Shown: one piece after another, positions 15,964 to 24,774 of the stretch
How the letters are laid out: every line of letters starts with the position of its first letter
Position numbering within the stretch: the first letter of the stretch is position 1
NCBI RefSeq assembly: GCF_000374525.1
Contig: NZ_KB894571.1
Location: forward strand, 434,001 to 498,000
From: Amorphus coralli DSM 19760
GTDB taxonomy: Bacteria > Pseudomonadota > Alphaproteobacteria > Rhizobiales > Amorphaceae
DNA length: 64,000 nucleotides
Reading direction: 5' to 3'
Notes under the pieces: model-generated
Seen by the model: the letters and a program-made list of their open reading frames with translations, nothing else
Databases searched by the model: none
Told to the model about the DNA's origin: nothing
Translations under genes and position numbers: made by a program

Positions 15964-16311
15964 ATGTCGATCGAAACGAGGTTGAGCGAAGACACCATTC
16001 ACCGGGCCGCGCCGCGTGCCGGCCTCACCGCGCGCCTGGCCACGGCGGCCCTGGGCCTGTGGCGCGCCTATCGCGGCCGCCGCGCCCTGCACACGCTGAT
16101 CGAGGCGGACGACCGCATGTTGCGCGACATCGGCGTGACCCGGGACGACGTGCGCTGGGCGCTCGACGCTCCCACCTCGCAGGACCCGACGGCCTATCTG
16201 CGGCTGCGTGCGGTCTCCCGCCGGGCCGCAGAGCGTGAGGAACTGCGCCAGATCGTCGACGCACGGACCCAGGCGGTCGCCGCCACGACACCGGCCGATC
16301 GCGCAGCCTGA
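15964..16311 (+). CDS. DUF1127 domain protein
   Basis: 115 residues. The central region AYRGRRALHTLIEADDRMLRDIGVTRDDVRWAL is the DUF1127 signature; the segments on either side are low-complexity Ala/Arg-rich. Very small DUF1127 proteins in Rhizobium, Agrobacterium and Rhodobacter affect RNA turnover and stress responses; this longer version has a ~50-residue leading segment. A purine-rich GAGAGGACAGAG lies upstream of the ATG. Read divergently from the second LysR gene, its probable regulator. Confidence 0.82.
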   Translation: MSIETRLSEDTIHRAAPRAGLTARLATAALGLWRAYRGRRALHTLIEADDRMLRDIGVTRDDVRWALDAPTSQDPTAYLRLRAVSRRAAEREELRQIVDARTQAVAATTPADRAA

Positions 16312-16431
16312 CCCGACCCGTCGTCGAGCGCGAGCCTCAACACACGCTGGCCATTCGACGGCCACGCACGAGACGAGTACGGCCGGCCCCAGCGCCGGCC
16401 GTTCTGCATTCGCGCAGCGTCGCGCCCGGCC

Positions 16432-17097
16432 CTATGACTTGCCCGTCTTGCCAAACGCGCTGAACTGGTCGAACAGCCGCTGATAGGCCTGGACATCCGG
16501 AAAGCCCATGGCGGCTGCGGCGTTGTTGGCGGAGTCCACCATTGCCGCGGTGTTCGTGGCGACCGTCGGCCCCTCATCGCCCTGACTGCGCATGAAGCCG
16601 TCGGTGAAGGCCGACATGGCATCGAGCCAGGGATTGAAGGTGCTGGGGGCGGAGCGATCACCGGACCGCCCGCGCGCGTACCCGCGGAAGAAGGCGATCA
16701 TCAGATCGCCGGCCGTGCCGAAACGGTTGCTGCGGGTCAGCGAGGTCGCGAAGTCGGCCGCCACAGCCGGAAACAGGGTCCGCACGATGTCGGCCCCGAG
16801 ACCGCTTGAGCGCGCCGCCTGATCGATGACCGCGCGGGCGAGATCGTCCTGGCCGAAGAAGGCCTTGCTGAGCCGTTCGCTGTCGTCGTCGAAACGGCCC
16901 ACCGGCATCGCCTCCTGGATCGCTTCCTTGAGGCGTTCGGGGTCGGCCGCCGCCCTCTGATAGGCGACGGCGAAGGCCGGCATCAGCGCGGTCAGCGCAC
17001 GGCTCGTCTCGGCGGTGGAAAGGTCGAGCTTGTCGGCCATGGCCGCGATCGACGATCCGGCACTGGCAAAGTTCGAGAAGTCCAGTTCCGGTCCCAT
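16432..17097 (-). CDS. DUF937-like hypothetical protein
   Basis: 221 residues from the ATG at 17097 (MGPELDFSNFASAGSSIAAM). The middle contains LGADIVRTLFPAVAADF, resembling the DUF937/YidB-type motif, and an N-terminal LDLSTAETSRALTALMPAF repeats the same kind of Leu-rich helical pattern. The C-terminal half (NPWLDAMSAFTDGFM, AYQRLFDQFSAFGKTGKS) looks like the tail of phasin-type proteins. No signal peptide. Function unknown; the cold-shock gene is divergent from it. The frame continues upstream to 17232, but that extension looks non-coding. Confidence 0.65.
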   Translation of the reverse strand: MGPELDFSNFASAGSSIAAMADKLDLSTAETSRALTALMPAFAVAYQRAAADPERLKEAIQEAMPVGRFDDDSERLSKAFFGQDDLARAVIDQAARSSGLGADIVRTLFPAVAADFATSLTRSNRFGTAGDLMIAFFRGYARGRSGDRSAPSTFNPWLDAMSAFTDGFMRSQGDEGPTVATNTAAMVDSANNAAAAMGFPDVQAYQRLFDQFSAFGKTGKS

Positions 17098-17459
17098 CGA
17101 ACGCCCTGAACACGCTGCACTGGCGCAACTGTCACGCACGGCCATGCATTCGTCAAATCGCGGTCGCCCCGCCCCACCGGCCGACCACCGCGCTCTGCCT
17201 GAAAAAACGCCGCGCCGGACACCGAGGCGCAAACCGTGCGACCGACACCCTACGGCTGCACCTTAAACCGCCCCGAAGGCCCCAATCGGCATTGACCGCA
17301 GGCCGGAAGAGGCTCATATACGGTGCTGTCGCGATTTCACGCTGCCTTGCTGTGTTGGCTCAGAACGGCCTCCCAAGTTAAAGCTGAATTCGGGTAAGTT
17401 CCTGCGCGCTGGTTGCGCAGGTGACGCAAAGATTTGCGTTAGTCTACATGGAGGCCAAC
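17098..17459. promoter_or_regulatory. Intergenic region with cold-shock leader
   Basis: 362 bp between the divergent DUF937-like and cold-shock genes. The last ~70 bp contains two potential hairpins, GCGC-TGGTT-GCGC (17405-17417) and ACGCAAA/TTTGCGT (17424-17439), just before the GGAGG ribosome site. Structured leaders are usual for cspA-type genes. Nothing gene-like is seen in the rest. Confidence 0.5.
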
Positions 17460-17669
17460 ATGGCTATCGGTACCGTTAAGTTCTTCAACCACACGCGCGG
17501 CTACGGCTTCATCACGCCGGCCGAGGGTGGTCCTGACGTGTTCGTTCACGCGACTGCTGTCGAGCGCGCCGGCATGGCTCCGCTCGAGGAAGGTCAGCGC
17601 ATCAGCTACGACGTCGAGCCGGATCGTCGTTCGGGCAAGAACGCCGCGACGAATCTCGCCAACGCCTGA
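17460..17669 (+). CDS. Cold-shock protein (CspA family)
   Basis: 69 residues, a single cold-shock domain. The RNP1 and RNP2 motifs are visible as RGYGFITP and DVFVHATAV, preceded by GTVKFFN. The ATG at 17460 follows GGAGGCCAAC, a strong ribosome site. Such proteins bind single-stranded RNA and DNA and melt RNA secondary structure in cold or stationary phase. It is followed by a strong intrinsic terminator and then rpsU. A second, divergent paralogue lies at 33958. Confidence 0.95.
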   Translation: MAIGTVKFFNHTRGYGFITPAEGGPDVFVHATAVERAGMAPLEEGQRISYDVEPDRRSGKNAATNLANA

Positions 17670-17691
17670 TTCGGCCGCACGCCAATGAAAG

Positions 17692-17716
17692 GCCCGGCCG
17701 GCCGGCCGGGCTTTTT
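17692..17716 (+). terminator. Intrinsic terminator of the cold-shock gene
   Basis: A perfect 20-bp palindrome of alternating GCCCGGCCGG/CCGGCCGGGC followed directly by a run of six T. It lies 22 bp after the cold-shock stop codon and about 80 bp before rpsU, separating the two transcription units. Confidence 0.9.
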
Positions 17717-17798
17717 TCGTTATGTCGCCGAGCCGCTCTTGATCCTTCGGGTCGGATCGGCTCAAACGGTCCGCCAACCCGTTGAAAGGAGAATTCCC

Positions 17799-18041
17799 CT
17801 GCAAGTCGAAGTCCGAGAGAATAACGTCGACCAGGCCCTCAAGGTGCTGAAGCGGAAGCTGCAGCGCGAAGGCGTCATGCGCGAGCTCAAGCGTCGCCGC
17901 GCCTACGAGAAGCCGTCTGAAAAGCGCGTCCGCAAGGAAAACGAGGCCGTGCGTCGGTCCCGCAAGCTCGCCCGCAAGCAGGCGCAGCGCGAGGGCCTGA
18001 TCGCCAAGCCGCGTGCCAAGACGGCCGGTGGCCGCCGCTGA
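17799..18041 (+). CDS. rpsU: 30S ribosomal protein S21
   Basis: 80 residues: [20 protein letters not shown], then [21 protein letters not shown] and a basic tail ending [15 protein letters not shown]. The homologous position of the initiator Met (MQVxVRxNNVDQAL) is a CTG codon at 17799, and AAAGGAG (17785-17791) sits 7 nt upstream of it. No ATG, GTG or TTG is found at a usable place; the only upstream in-frame ATG (17685) would add 38 non-homologous residues across the terminator. CTG initiation is therefore proposed. S21 is part of the small subunit platform and acts in initiation. Confidence 0.92.
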   Translation: MQVEVRENNVDQALKVLKRKLQREGVMRELKRRRAYEKPSEKRVRKENEAVRRSRKLARKQAQREGLIAKPRAKTAGGRR

Positions 18042-18077
18042 TACGCGGCTTGTTCCCGTAGCCTGACAGATCACGAG

Positions 18078-18119
18078 CGATATCCGCCTCCGGCCCGGCC
18101 GGATCGATCGGCGGTATCG
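18078..18119. terminator. Large hairpin between convergent rpsU and phzF-like genes
   Basis: CGATA-T-CCGCC at 18078-18088 pairs with GGCGG-TATCG at 18110-18119, giving a 10-bp stem with one bulge, and an inner TCCGG/CCGGA arm extends it. There is no T run on either side, so it may be a Rho-dependent end or a simple structural barrier. Confidence 0.3.
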
Positions 18120-18241
18120 TGGCAGCGGACGGAGCCGACACGGCCTGCCCGCCGCTGACAGGCAGCCGGGAGCCCGCGACCGCCTCCTCGACGGAGGCTG
18201 GTCCTCGCTCCCGCCCTGCAGTCCTTTTCCGACCTGCCCCG

Positions 18242-19159
18242 TCAGATCCGGAGCGTGCCCTCGGCGATCACCACCGCCGAGCCGCCGATGCGCGCGCCGT
18301 GCAGGTCGCCGTCCGCCACGTCCAGCTCCAGGCTGATCAGCGACGGACGCCCCATCTCCACACCCTGCTCGATGAGATAGCGATGGCTGCCCTCGGTCAG
18401 CTGGCCGTAGCGATGCAGCACGCCCGAAAGGGCTGCCGCGGCAGCGCCGGTGGCCGGATCTTCGCCGATCCCCATGCCGAGCCCGAACATGCGTGCATGC
18501 AGCGTGGCGTCCGGCCGCTCCACCTCCGCTGTGAACACATAGATGGAATCGTGGCCGCCGCCGCCTTCGCCGAACACCTGCGCCCATTTCTCCGGACGGG
18601 GCTGCGCCCGGCGCGCGGCGTCGAGGCCGTTTACCGGGACGATCAGGAACGGGACGCCCGCACTCGCCACGGAAACCGGGTAGTGGCCGAAGCCGATCTC
18701 GTGCGGCGCCAGCCCGAGGGCCTCGGCCACCGCATCGGCTCCGGGCGCGGTATCCGACACCTCCGGCAGGCGCGGCAGATCGAACTCCGCATAATGGGTA
18801 CCGCCCGGCCGCAGGACGACACCGCAGCGCACGGGCCCGACCTCCTCCTCCAAGACGATCATGGCATCAACGTCCGCACCGGCATCGGCAAAGCGCTGCT
18901 GGCCGAGATAGATGGCCGTGCCAACGGTGGGATGGCCGGCGAAGGGCAGCTCCGTGCCAGGCGTGAAGATGCGCAGCCGCGCGGTATGGGCCGTGTGTTC
19001 CGGCGGCAGCACGAACACCGTTTCGGACAGATTGAACTCGCCGGCAATGGCCTGCATCCGCGCCGTGTCCAGCCCCTCCGCATCCAGCACGATCGCGAGT
19101 GGATTGCCGCTCAGCGCTTCCTCGGTGAAGACGTCGAGCACGGCATAGCGTCGGTCCAT
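18242..19159 (-). CDS. PhzF family isomerase/epimerase
   Basis: 305 residues, the usual length for PhzF-fold proteins, which consist of two similar diaminopimelate-epimerase-like halves. The catalytic glutamate lies in [13 protein letters not shown] near residue 46, and [15 protein letters not shown] is the conserved second-half loop; [12 protein letters not shown] is the first-half counterpart. PhzF catalyses a suprafacial isomerisation in phenazine synthesis, but most family members have unknown substrates and there are no phenazine genes here. The NUDIX gene lies upstream on the same strand, 35 bp away, so both may be cotranscribed. Confidence 0.92.
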   Translation of the reverse strand: MDRRYAVLDVFTEEALSGNPLAIVLDAEGLDTARMQAIAGEFNLSETVFVLPPEHTAHTARLRIFTPGTELPFAGHPTVGTAIYLGQQRFADAGADVDAMIVLEEEVGPVRCGVVLRPGGTHYAEFDLPRLPEVSDTAPGADAVAEALGLAPHEIGFGHYPVSVASAGVPFLIVPVNGLDAARRAQPRPEKWAQVFGEGGGGHDSIYVFTAEVERPDATLHARMFGLGMGIGEDPATGAAAAALSGVLHRYGQLTEGSHRYLIEQGVEMGRPSLISLELDVADGDLHGARIGGSAVVIAEGTLRI

Positions 19160-19194
19160 CGGTGCCTCTCTCGGATGGTTCGTCGGCGGCCGGG

Positions 19195-19908
19195 TCAGTC
19201 CGGCAGGATGAAGCGGGCGATCGCCCGTGTATAGGGCGGACAGGTTAGCACGGCGTCGTCGCCGGGTGTCCGGACGACGACGATGCCGGCGAGCTCCGGA
19301 TCGGCCTCGGCCGCCAGATGGGCCTCGATGCGGGCCACGAGCGCGTCGGTCGACTGGGGAAAGCGCAGGACCTGCGCCACGGCGCCATAGGGATGGTCGA
19401 ACACGAACAGGAGGTCGGGATCGGCCGTGGCATCGGCGGCCCTGAGCCCTGTCTCCTCCTCCATTTCCCGGGCGATGGAGCCGGTGAGGTCGACGCCGTC
19501 GGCGCCGACATCGCTCAGGTCCGGCGTGCCGCCGACCAGCTTGATGGTGCCGGCATCATCGGTGGAGGCTCCCATCCGGCCAAGCAGCAGGTGGCCGTCG
19601 GCAGAGACGATCGCGGCCGCGCCGAACAGGTTGACCAGACCCGCATCGGGCCCGTTCCAGGCGATGAAGGCGGAGAAGGTGGCATAGTCGACGGGACGGC
19701 CCGTGGCCGTCAGCGTCTCGTCGTCCACGGCCATGTCCTCGAAGATCAGGACGGTGCCGTTGAAGAGGGCCGGGTTGGCGGCGACGGCGGAGTGCCAGCG
19801 CGCCTCGATCTCGGCGCGCCGGCTAATGGCGAAGGACGGTGCCCCGTCCCGGAACCCGATCGCGGCGGATCGGAGGGTGCGGACCGGGACAGTGTCGTCT
19901 CCGGCCAT
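19195..19908 (-). CDS. NUDIX hydrolase
   Basis: 237 residues. The NUDIX box is partly changed: the front GGTPDLSDVGADG keeps the glycines but is spaced by an insert, and the helix REMEEETGL (matching REUxEExGU) provides the metal-binding glutamates. The N-terminal ~95 residues (ISRRAEIEARWHSAV and following) form a separate region found in larger NUDIX proteins. Such enzymes cleave nucleoside diphosphates linked to another moiety; the substrate here cannot be predicted. It precedes the phzF-like gene on the same strand. Confidence 0.85.
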   Translation of the reverse strand: MAGDDTVPVRTLRSAAIGFRDGAPSFAISRRAEIEARWHSAVAANPALFNGTVLIFEDMAVDDETLTATGRPVDYATFSAFIAWNGPDAGLVNLFGAAAIVSADGHLLLGRMGASTDDAGTIKLVGGTPDLSDVGADGVDLTGSIAREMEEETGLRAADATADPDLLFVFDHPYGAVAQVLRFPQSTDALVARIEAHLAAEADPELAGIVVVRTPGDDAVLTCPPYTRAIARFILPD

Positions 19909-19942
19909 GCTGCCCTCCCCGCCCCGAGCGGCGCGCGATGCG

Positions 19943-21070
<1,128 letters not shown>

Positions 21071-21114
21071 TCAGGGCGAATGCAAATGGTGAGGGACCCT
21101 GAAATCCTAGAAAA

Positions 21115-22230
21115 TCAGGACCTGACCAGGGTCAGACGCTTCGCCGCCCGGGTGATCGCCGTGTAAAGCCAGCGATCGCGGTGCTCCTTGAAGGCAAAAC
21201 TTTCGTCGAAGAGCACCACGTCGTCCCATTGCGAGCCCTGCGACTTGTGCACCGTGAGGGCATAGCCGTAGTCGAACATGTCTGTGCCGCGGCGCATCTG
21301 CCAGGGGATGGATTCCGGTCCTTCCTGAAAGGCCTGCTTGAGCACCTTGATCTTGGCGACCGGCCCCTTGGCCCCGCCATCCTCGGCCCTGACCAGCATC
21401 TGCACCGACTGGCCCGGCTTGCGCGACACCGACGACACCGTCCACAGACCGCCGTTCAGGAGCCCCTTCTCGGTGTTGTTGCGCAGGCAGACGAGCTTGT
21501 CGCCGGATTCCGGCAGCACGTCGGTGAAGCCCTTCAGCTGGCGCAGGCGGCCATTGTAGGCGCGGCGCGTGCGGTTGGTGCCGACCAGCACCTGGTCTGC
21601 GGCCAGCACCATGTCCTGGTCCACGTCGGCACGGCTGATGACGGCGCTATCGCCGTAGCGTCCATGCTCGATTGGGCTGCCCTCGCGCACCCGCATGGCC
21701 AGATCGATGATCGGGTTGTCGCGGGCCTGCCGATGCACCTCGGTCAGCATGAAGTCCGGCTCGGTCTCGGTGAAGAAGCCGCCGCCGGCGACAGGAGGAA
21801 GCTGACCCGGATCGCCGAGCACCAGGATGGGCGTGCCGAAGGACAGGAGATCCTTGCCGAGCGCCTCGTCGACCATCGAGCACTCGTCGATGACCAGCAG
21901 CGCCGCCTTGGAGACCGAGCTCTGCTTGTTGAGGGAGAAGGTGGGCGAGACCTGCCCCTCCTCGTCCTCGGTGGTCTCGCCGCGTGGACGGTAGATCAGC
22001 GAGTGGATGGTGCGGGCGCTTTCCGCCCCCTTCTCGCGCAGGACCTGGGCCGCCTTGCCGGTGAAGGCGGCGAACAGGACGTCGCCGTCGACGCCTTCCG
22101 CGATCTCGCGCGCCAGCGTCGTCTTGCCCGTGCCGGCATAGCCGAACAGGCGAAACACCTGACTGTCGCCGCGCTTCAGCCAGCGGCTCACCGCCGTGAG
22201 CGCAGCCTCCTGTTGCTGGGACCACTCCAT
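21115..22230 (-). CDS. RecD-like superfamily 1 DNA helicase
   Basis: 371 residues from the ATG at 22230 (MEWSQQQEAALTAVSRWL). The helicase motifs are all present: Walker A GYAGTGKTTLA near residue 32, Walker B LLVIDECSMVD, motif III LVLGDPGQLPPV, motif IV-V region VLVGTNRTRRAYNGRLR, and the UvrD_C_2-type LTVHKSQGSQWD near the end with the final AITRAAKRLTLV. It resembles RecD2/phage Dda-type ATP-dependent 5'-3' helicases without extra nuclease domains. The biological role (repair, replication restart) is unproved. It lies upstream of ilvC on the same strand and is divergent from folP. Confidence 0.88.
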   Translation of the reverse strand: MEWSQQQEAALTAVSRWLKRGDSQVFRLFGYAGTGKTTLAREIAEGVDGDVLFAAFTGKAAQVLREKGAESARTIHSLIYRPRGETTEDEEGQVSPTFSLNKQSSVSKAALLVIDECSMVDEALGKDLLSFGTPILVLGDPGQLPPVAGGGFFTETEPDFMLTEVHRQARDNPIIDLAMRVREGSPIEHGRYGDSAVISRADVDQDMVLAADQVLVGTNRTRRAYNGRLRQLKGFTDVLPESGDKLVCLRNNTEKGLLNGGLWTVSSVSRKPGQSVQMLVRAEDGGAKGPVAKIKVLKQAFQEGPESIPWQMRRGTDMFDYGYALTVHKSQGSQWDDVVLFDESFAFKEHRDRWLYTAITRAAKRLTLVRS

Positions 22231-22430
22231 GAAACGTCTCGATTCGCTTACGATCCGGAAACCGGGGGAGTTTGCACGAATGACCCCGAACGGCCACCCG
22301 CAAGCCGACTGCGGCGCCGAACTTTCTTGACGTGACGGCGCGACCGGTCCAGCCATCCTCCGTTTGCATCAACCGATTTCAGACCACGATCGAGGAAACG
22401 TCCGCCCATGGTCCGACCCGGCCACCGCCC

Positions 22431-23252
22431 ATGACCGCGCTCTCCGGCTTCGAGGAAGCCCCGCCGGCTCCGCCGGCCCGCGCCAGGATCATGGGGATCC
22501 TGAACGTCACGCCCGATTCCTTTTCCGATGGCGGCCAGCACGATCGGCTGTCCACGGCCATCGACCACGCGCTCGCCATGGAAGCCGCCGGCGCCGACAT
22601 CATCGACATCGGCGGTGAATCGAGCCGGCCCGGCCACAGCAAGGTCGACGTGGAGACGGAGCTTGCCCGGGTGATCCCGGTGATCCGCGAACTGCGCAAC
22701 CGGCTGCAGCGGCCCATGTCCATCGACACCACCAAGGCGGCCGTGGCGGAACGCGCACTGAGCGCCGGCGTTGCCATCCTGAACGACATCTGGGGCCTTC
22801 AGCGCGAGCCGGAGATCGCCTCCGTCGCTGCCGCCTTCGATGCCGAAACGGTGGTCATGCACAACCGCACCGAAATCGATCCGACGATCGACATCTTCGA
22901 CGACCTGGAGCGGTTCTTCGAGAAAAGCCTGGCGATCGCGCGCAAGGCCGGGCTTTCTGACCGACGCGTCGTGCTCGATCCGGGCATCGGCTTCGGCAAG
23001 TCGCTGCAGCAGAATCTGGCGCTGATCGGAGACATTCGGCGGATCCGGGCCATGGGCTACCCGGTGCTGGTCGGGCTGTCGCGCAAGTCGATGATCGGCA
23101 AACTGCTCGGCGCGGAGGTGGATGACAGGCTGGTGGGCACCCTGGTTCTCGACACGCTGGTGCTGGCCGGCGGTGCCGACATCATTCGCGTGCACGACGT
23201 GGCCGAGCATGTGGCCGCCCGAACCCTGGTGGAGGCCGTCAACCGTGCCTGA
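22431..23252 (+). CDS. folP: Dihydropteroate synthase
   Basis: 273 residues. The signature IMGILNVTPDSFSDGG near residue 20 and DIGGESSRPG near residue 60 are the pterin/pABA-site motifs; VSIDTTKAAVAERAL-like and DPGIGFGKSLQQNL complete the TIM barrel. The enzyme condenses p-aminobenzoate with hydroxymethyl-dihydropterin pyrophosphate to dihydropteroate and is the sulfonamide target. The start at 22431 (MTALSGFEEA) is chosen over an open upstream frame that looks non-coding. First gene of a tight folP-folB-folK operon. Confidence 0.97.
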   Translation: MTALSGFEEAPPAPPARARIMGILNVTPDSFSDGGQHDRLSTAIDHALAMEAAGADIIDIGGESSRPGHSKVDVETELARVIPVIRELRNRLQRPMSIDTTKAAVAERALSAGVAILNDIWGLQREPEIASVAAAFDAETVVMHNRTEIDPTIDIFDDLERFFEKSLAIARKAGLSDRRVVLDPGIGFGKSLQQNLALIGDIRRIRAMGYPVLVGLSRKSMIGKLLGAEVDDRLVGTLVLDTLVLAGGADIIRVHDVAEHVAARTLVEAVNRA

Positions 23253-23625
23253 GCGTTCCGACCGTCTCTTCATTCGCGGCATCGCCGTTTTCGCCCGACA
23301 CGGCCTGCACGCGGCAGAAGCCGAGCTCGGCCAGCGCTTCGACATCGACCTGGTGCTCGAACTGGACACCAGCGAGGCCGGCCGCACCGACGACTATTCC
23401 CGGACCGTCTGCTACGGCACTGTCTTCGAGACGGTGCGGGCGATTGCCGAGAACGAGCGGTTCAAGCTGATCGAGGCGCTGGGCGAAACCATCGCGGAGC
23501 GGCTTCTGGCCGACTTTCCGCGCCTCACCGCCGTGGAGATCGAGATCCGCAAGCCGTCGGCGCCGGTGGCCGGCATCTTCGACACCATCGGCCTGTCCAT
23601 CCGGCGAGACCGCGCCTCCGGATGA
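23245..23625 (+). CDS. folB: Dihydroneopterin aldolase
   Basis: 126 residues, initiated at a GTG (23245) that overlaps the last bases of folP. RLFIRGIAVFARHGLHAAEAELGQ contains the family's GxxxxxxHGxxxxE pattern, with the conserved glutamate, and KLIEALGETIAERLL the later helix. It cleaves 7,8-dihydroneopterin to 6-hydroxymethyl-dihydropterin and glycolaldehyde in folate synthesis; these enzymes form octamers. The stop overlaps the folK ATG (ATGA). Confidence 0.95.
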   Translation: MPERSDRLFIRGIAVFARHGLHAAEAELGQRFDIDLVLELDTSEAGRTDDYSRTVCYGTVFETVRAIAENERFKLIEALGETIAERLLADFPRLTAVEIEIRKPSAPVAGIFDTIGLSIRRDRASG

Positions 23626-24128
23626 GTCCCGTTTCCGTCACCTTCGGGCTCGGCGCCAATGTCGGCGATGCACAAGCGACCGTGCGCTCGGCGCTCGACC
23701 GGCTGCACGCGACCGACAGCATCGTGCTTCAGACCGCCTCGCCCTTCTTCGCGACGCCGCCGTGGGGCTTCGAGGCGCAGGACTGGTTCGTCAACGCCTG
23801 CGCGGCCGGCAGCACGACCCTGTCGCCGCGCGATCTGCTCGCCGCATGCAAGGCCATCGAGGCGGAGCTGGGACGCACGGAAACCTTCCGCTGGGGCCCG
23901 CGCGTCATCGACATCGATATCCTCACCTATGGCGACAGCGAAATCGGCGAGCCGGACCTGATCATCCCGCACCGGGAGCTTCTGAACCGCGCCTTCGTGC
24001 TGATCCCGCTGGCGACCATCCGGCCGGACATCGAGGTCGCCGGCGAAAAGGTGGCGGACGCCGCGGCGCGCTTCGCCGACGATCCGATCCGCGAGATCGC
24101 GCCGGGGTGGGCGCCCTCCCCCAGATAG
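23622..24128 (+). CDS. folK: 2-amino-4-hydroxy-6-hydroxymethyldihydropteridine diphosphokinase
   Basis: 168 residues. GLGANVGDAQATVRSALDRL at the start and the HPPK signature RTETFRWGPRVIDIDILTYG near residue 90 (with the two Asp ligands for Mg) are clear, as is PHRELLNRAFVLIPL. It transfers pyrophosphate from ATP to the pterin, the step before FolP. Its ATG overlaps the folB TGA. A weak convergent hairpin at 24130-24158 separates it from ilvH. Confidence 0.97.
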   Translation: MSPVSVTFGLGANVGDAQATVRSALDRLHATDSIVLQTASPFFATPPWGFEAQDWFVNACAAGSTTLSPRDLLAACKAIEAELGRTETFRWGPRVIDIDILTYGDSEIGEPDLIIPHRELLNRAFVLIPLATIRPDIEVAGEKVADAAARFADDPIREIAPGWAPSPR

Positions 24129-24129
24129 A

Positions 24130-24158
24130 CGAAAGGCGGACGCAAGCGCCCGCCTTCG
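24130..24158. terminator. Bidirectional hairpin between folK and ilvH
   Basis: CGAA-A-GGCGG (24130-24139) pairs with CCGCC-TTCG (24150-24158), a 9-bp stem with one bulge. Only two or three T residues follow on either strand, so termination, if any, is weak. It lies between convergent genes. Confidence 0.4.
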
Positions 24159-24197
24159 TTCAGCTCAGGAGCGTGCCCGGCGGCCGAAGCCGCCCGC

Positions 24198-24734
24198 TCA
24201 CATTCCCTTGGCGCCGCGGCTGATGGCGGCGATGCCGGTGCGCGATACTTCCACCAGGCCGATCTCGCTCATCAGGCCGATGAAGCGGTCGATCTCGACG
24301 GTGGACCCGGTCAGCTCGAAGATAAAGGACTCCAGCGTCGCGTCCACGGTGCTGGCATCGAACGCCTGGGCGAGCCGCAGCGCCTCCACCCGCGCCTCGC
24401 CGCGTCCGGCCACCTTGACCAGCGCCAGCTCGCGCTCGATGGCCTCGCCCTCCACCGTCAGGTCGGCGACCCGGTGGACCGGCACCAGCCGTTCCAGCTG
24501 ATGCTTGATCTGATCGATCACCATCGGCGTGCCGGTGGTGACGATGGTGATGCGCGAGACCTGGCGCTCGTGCTCGGTCTCCGACACCGTGAGGGTGTCG
24601 ATGTTGTAGCCACGACCGGAGAACAGCCCGATGACCCGGGCGAGAACGCCGGGCTCGTTGTCGACGATGATCGACAGGGTGTGGCGTTCGACCGGGTCGG
24701 GGTCGCGGGCGGGCTGGATCGGTTTCATCAGCAT
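24198..24734 (-). CDS. ilvN: Acetolactate synthase small (regulatory) subunit
   Basis: 178 residues from the ATG at 24734 (a second ATG at 24728 is equally possible). Residues ~18-90 are the ACT domain: HTLSIIVDNEPGVLARVIGL and GRGYNIDTLTVSETE, which binds valine in feedback-regulated enzymes. The C-terminal domain (LTVEGEAIERELALVKV, then FELTGSTVEIDRFIGLM) is the ALS_ss_C region. It activates the large subunit and confers feedback control. It follows ilvB by 40 bp on the same strand. Confidence 0.97.
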   Translation of the reverse strand: MLMKPIQPARDPDPVERHTLSIIVDNEPGVLARVIGLFSGRGYNIDTLTVSETEHERQVSRITIVTTGTPMVIDQIKHQLERLVPVHRVADLTVEGEAIERELALVKVAGRGEARVEALRLAQAFDASTVDATLESFIFELTGSTVEIDRFIGLMSEIGLVEVSRTGIAAISRGAKGM

Positions 24735-24774
24735 CTCGATATCCGTCGTCTGTGCACTCGGGGCTCGCGCGTCG

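Noticed and set aside
17378-17392. TTAA-N7-TTCG considered as a CtrA box upstream of the cold-shock gene
   Set aside because: The second half-site is TTCG, two mismatches from TTAA.
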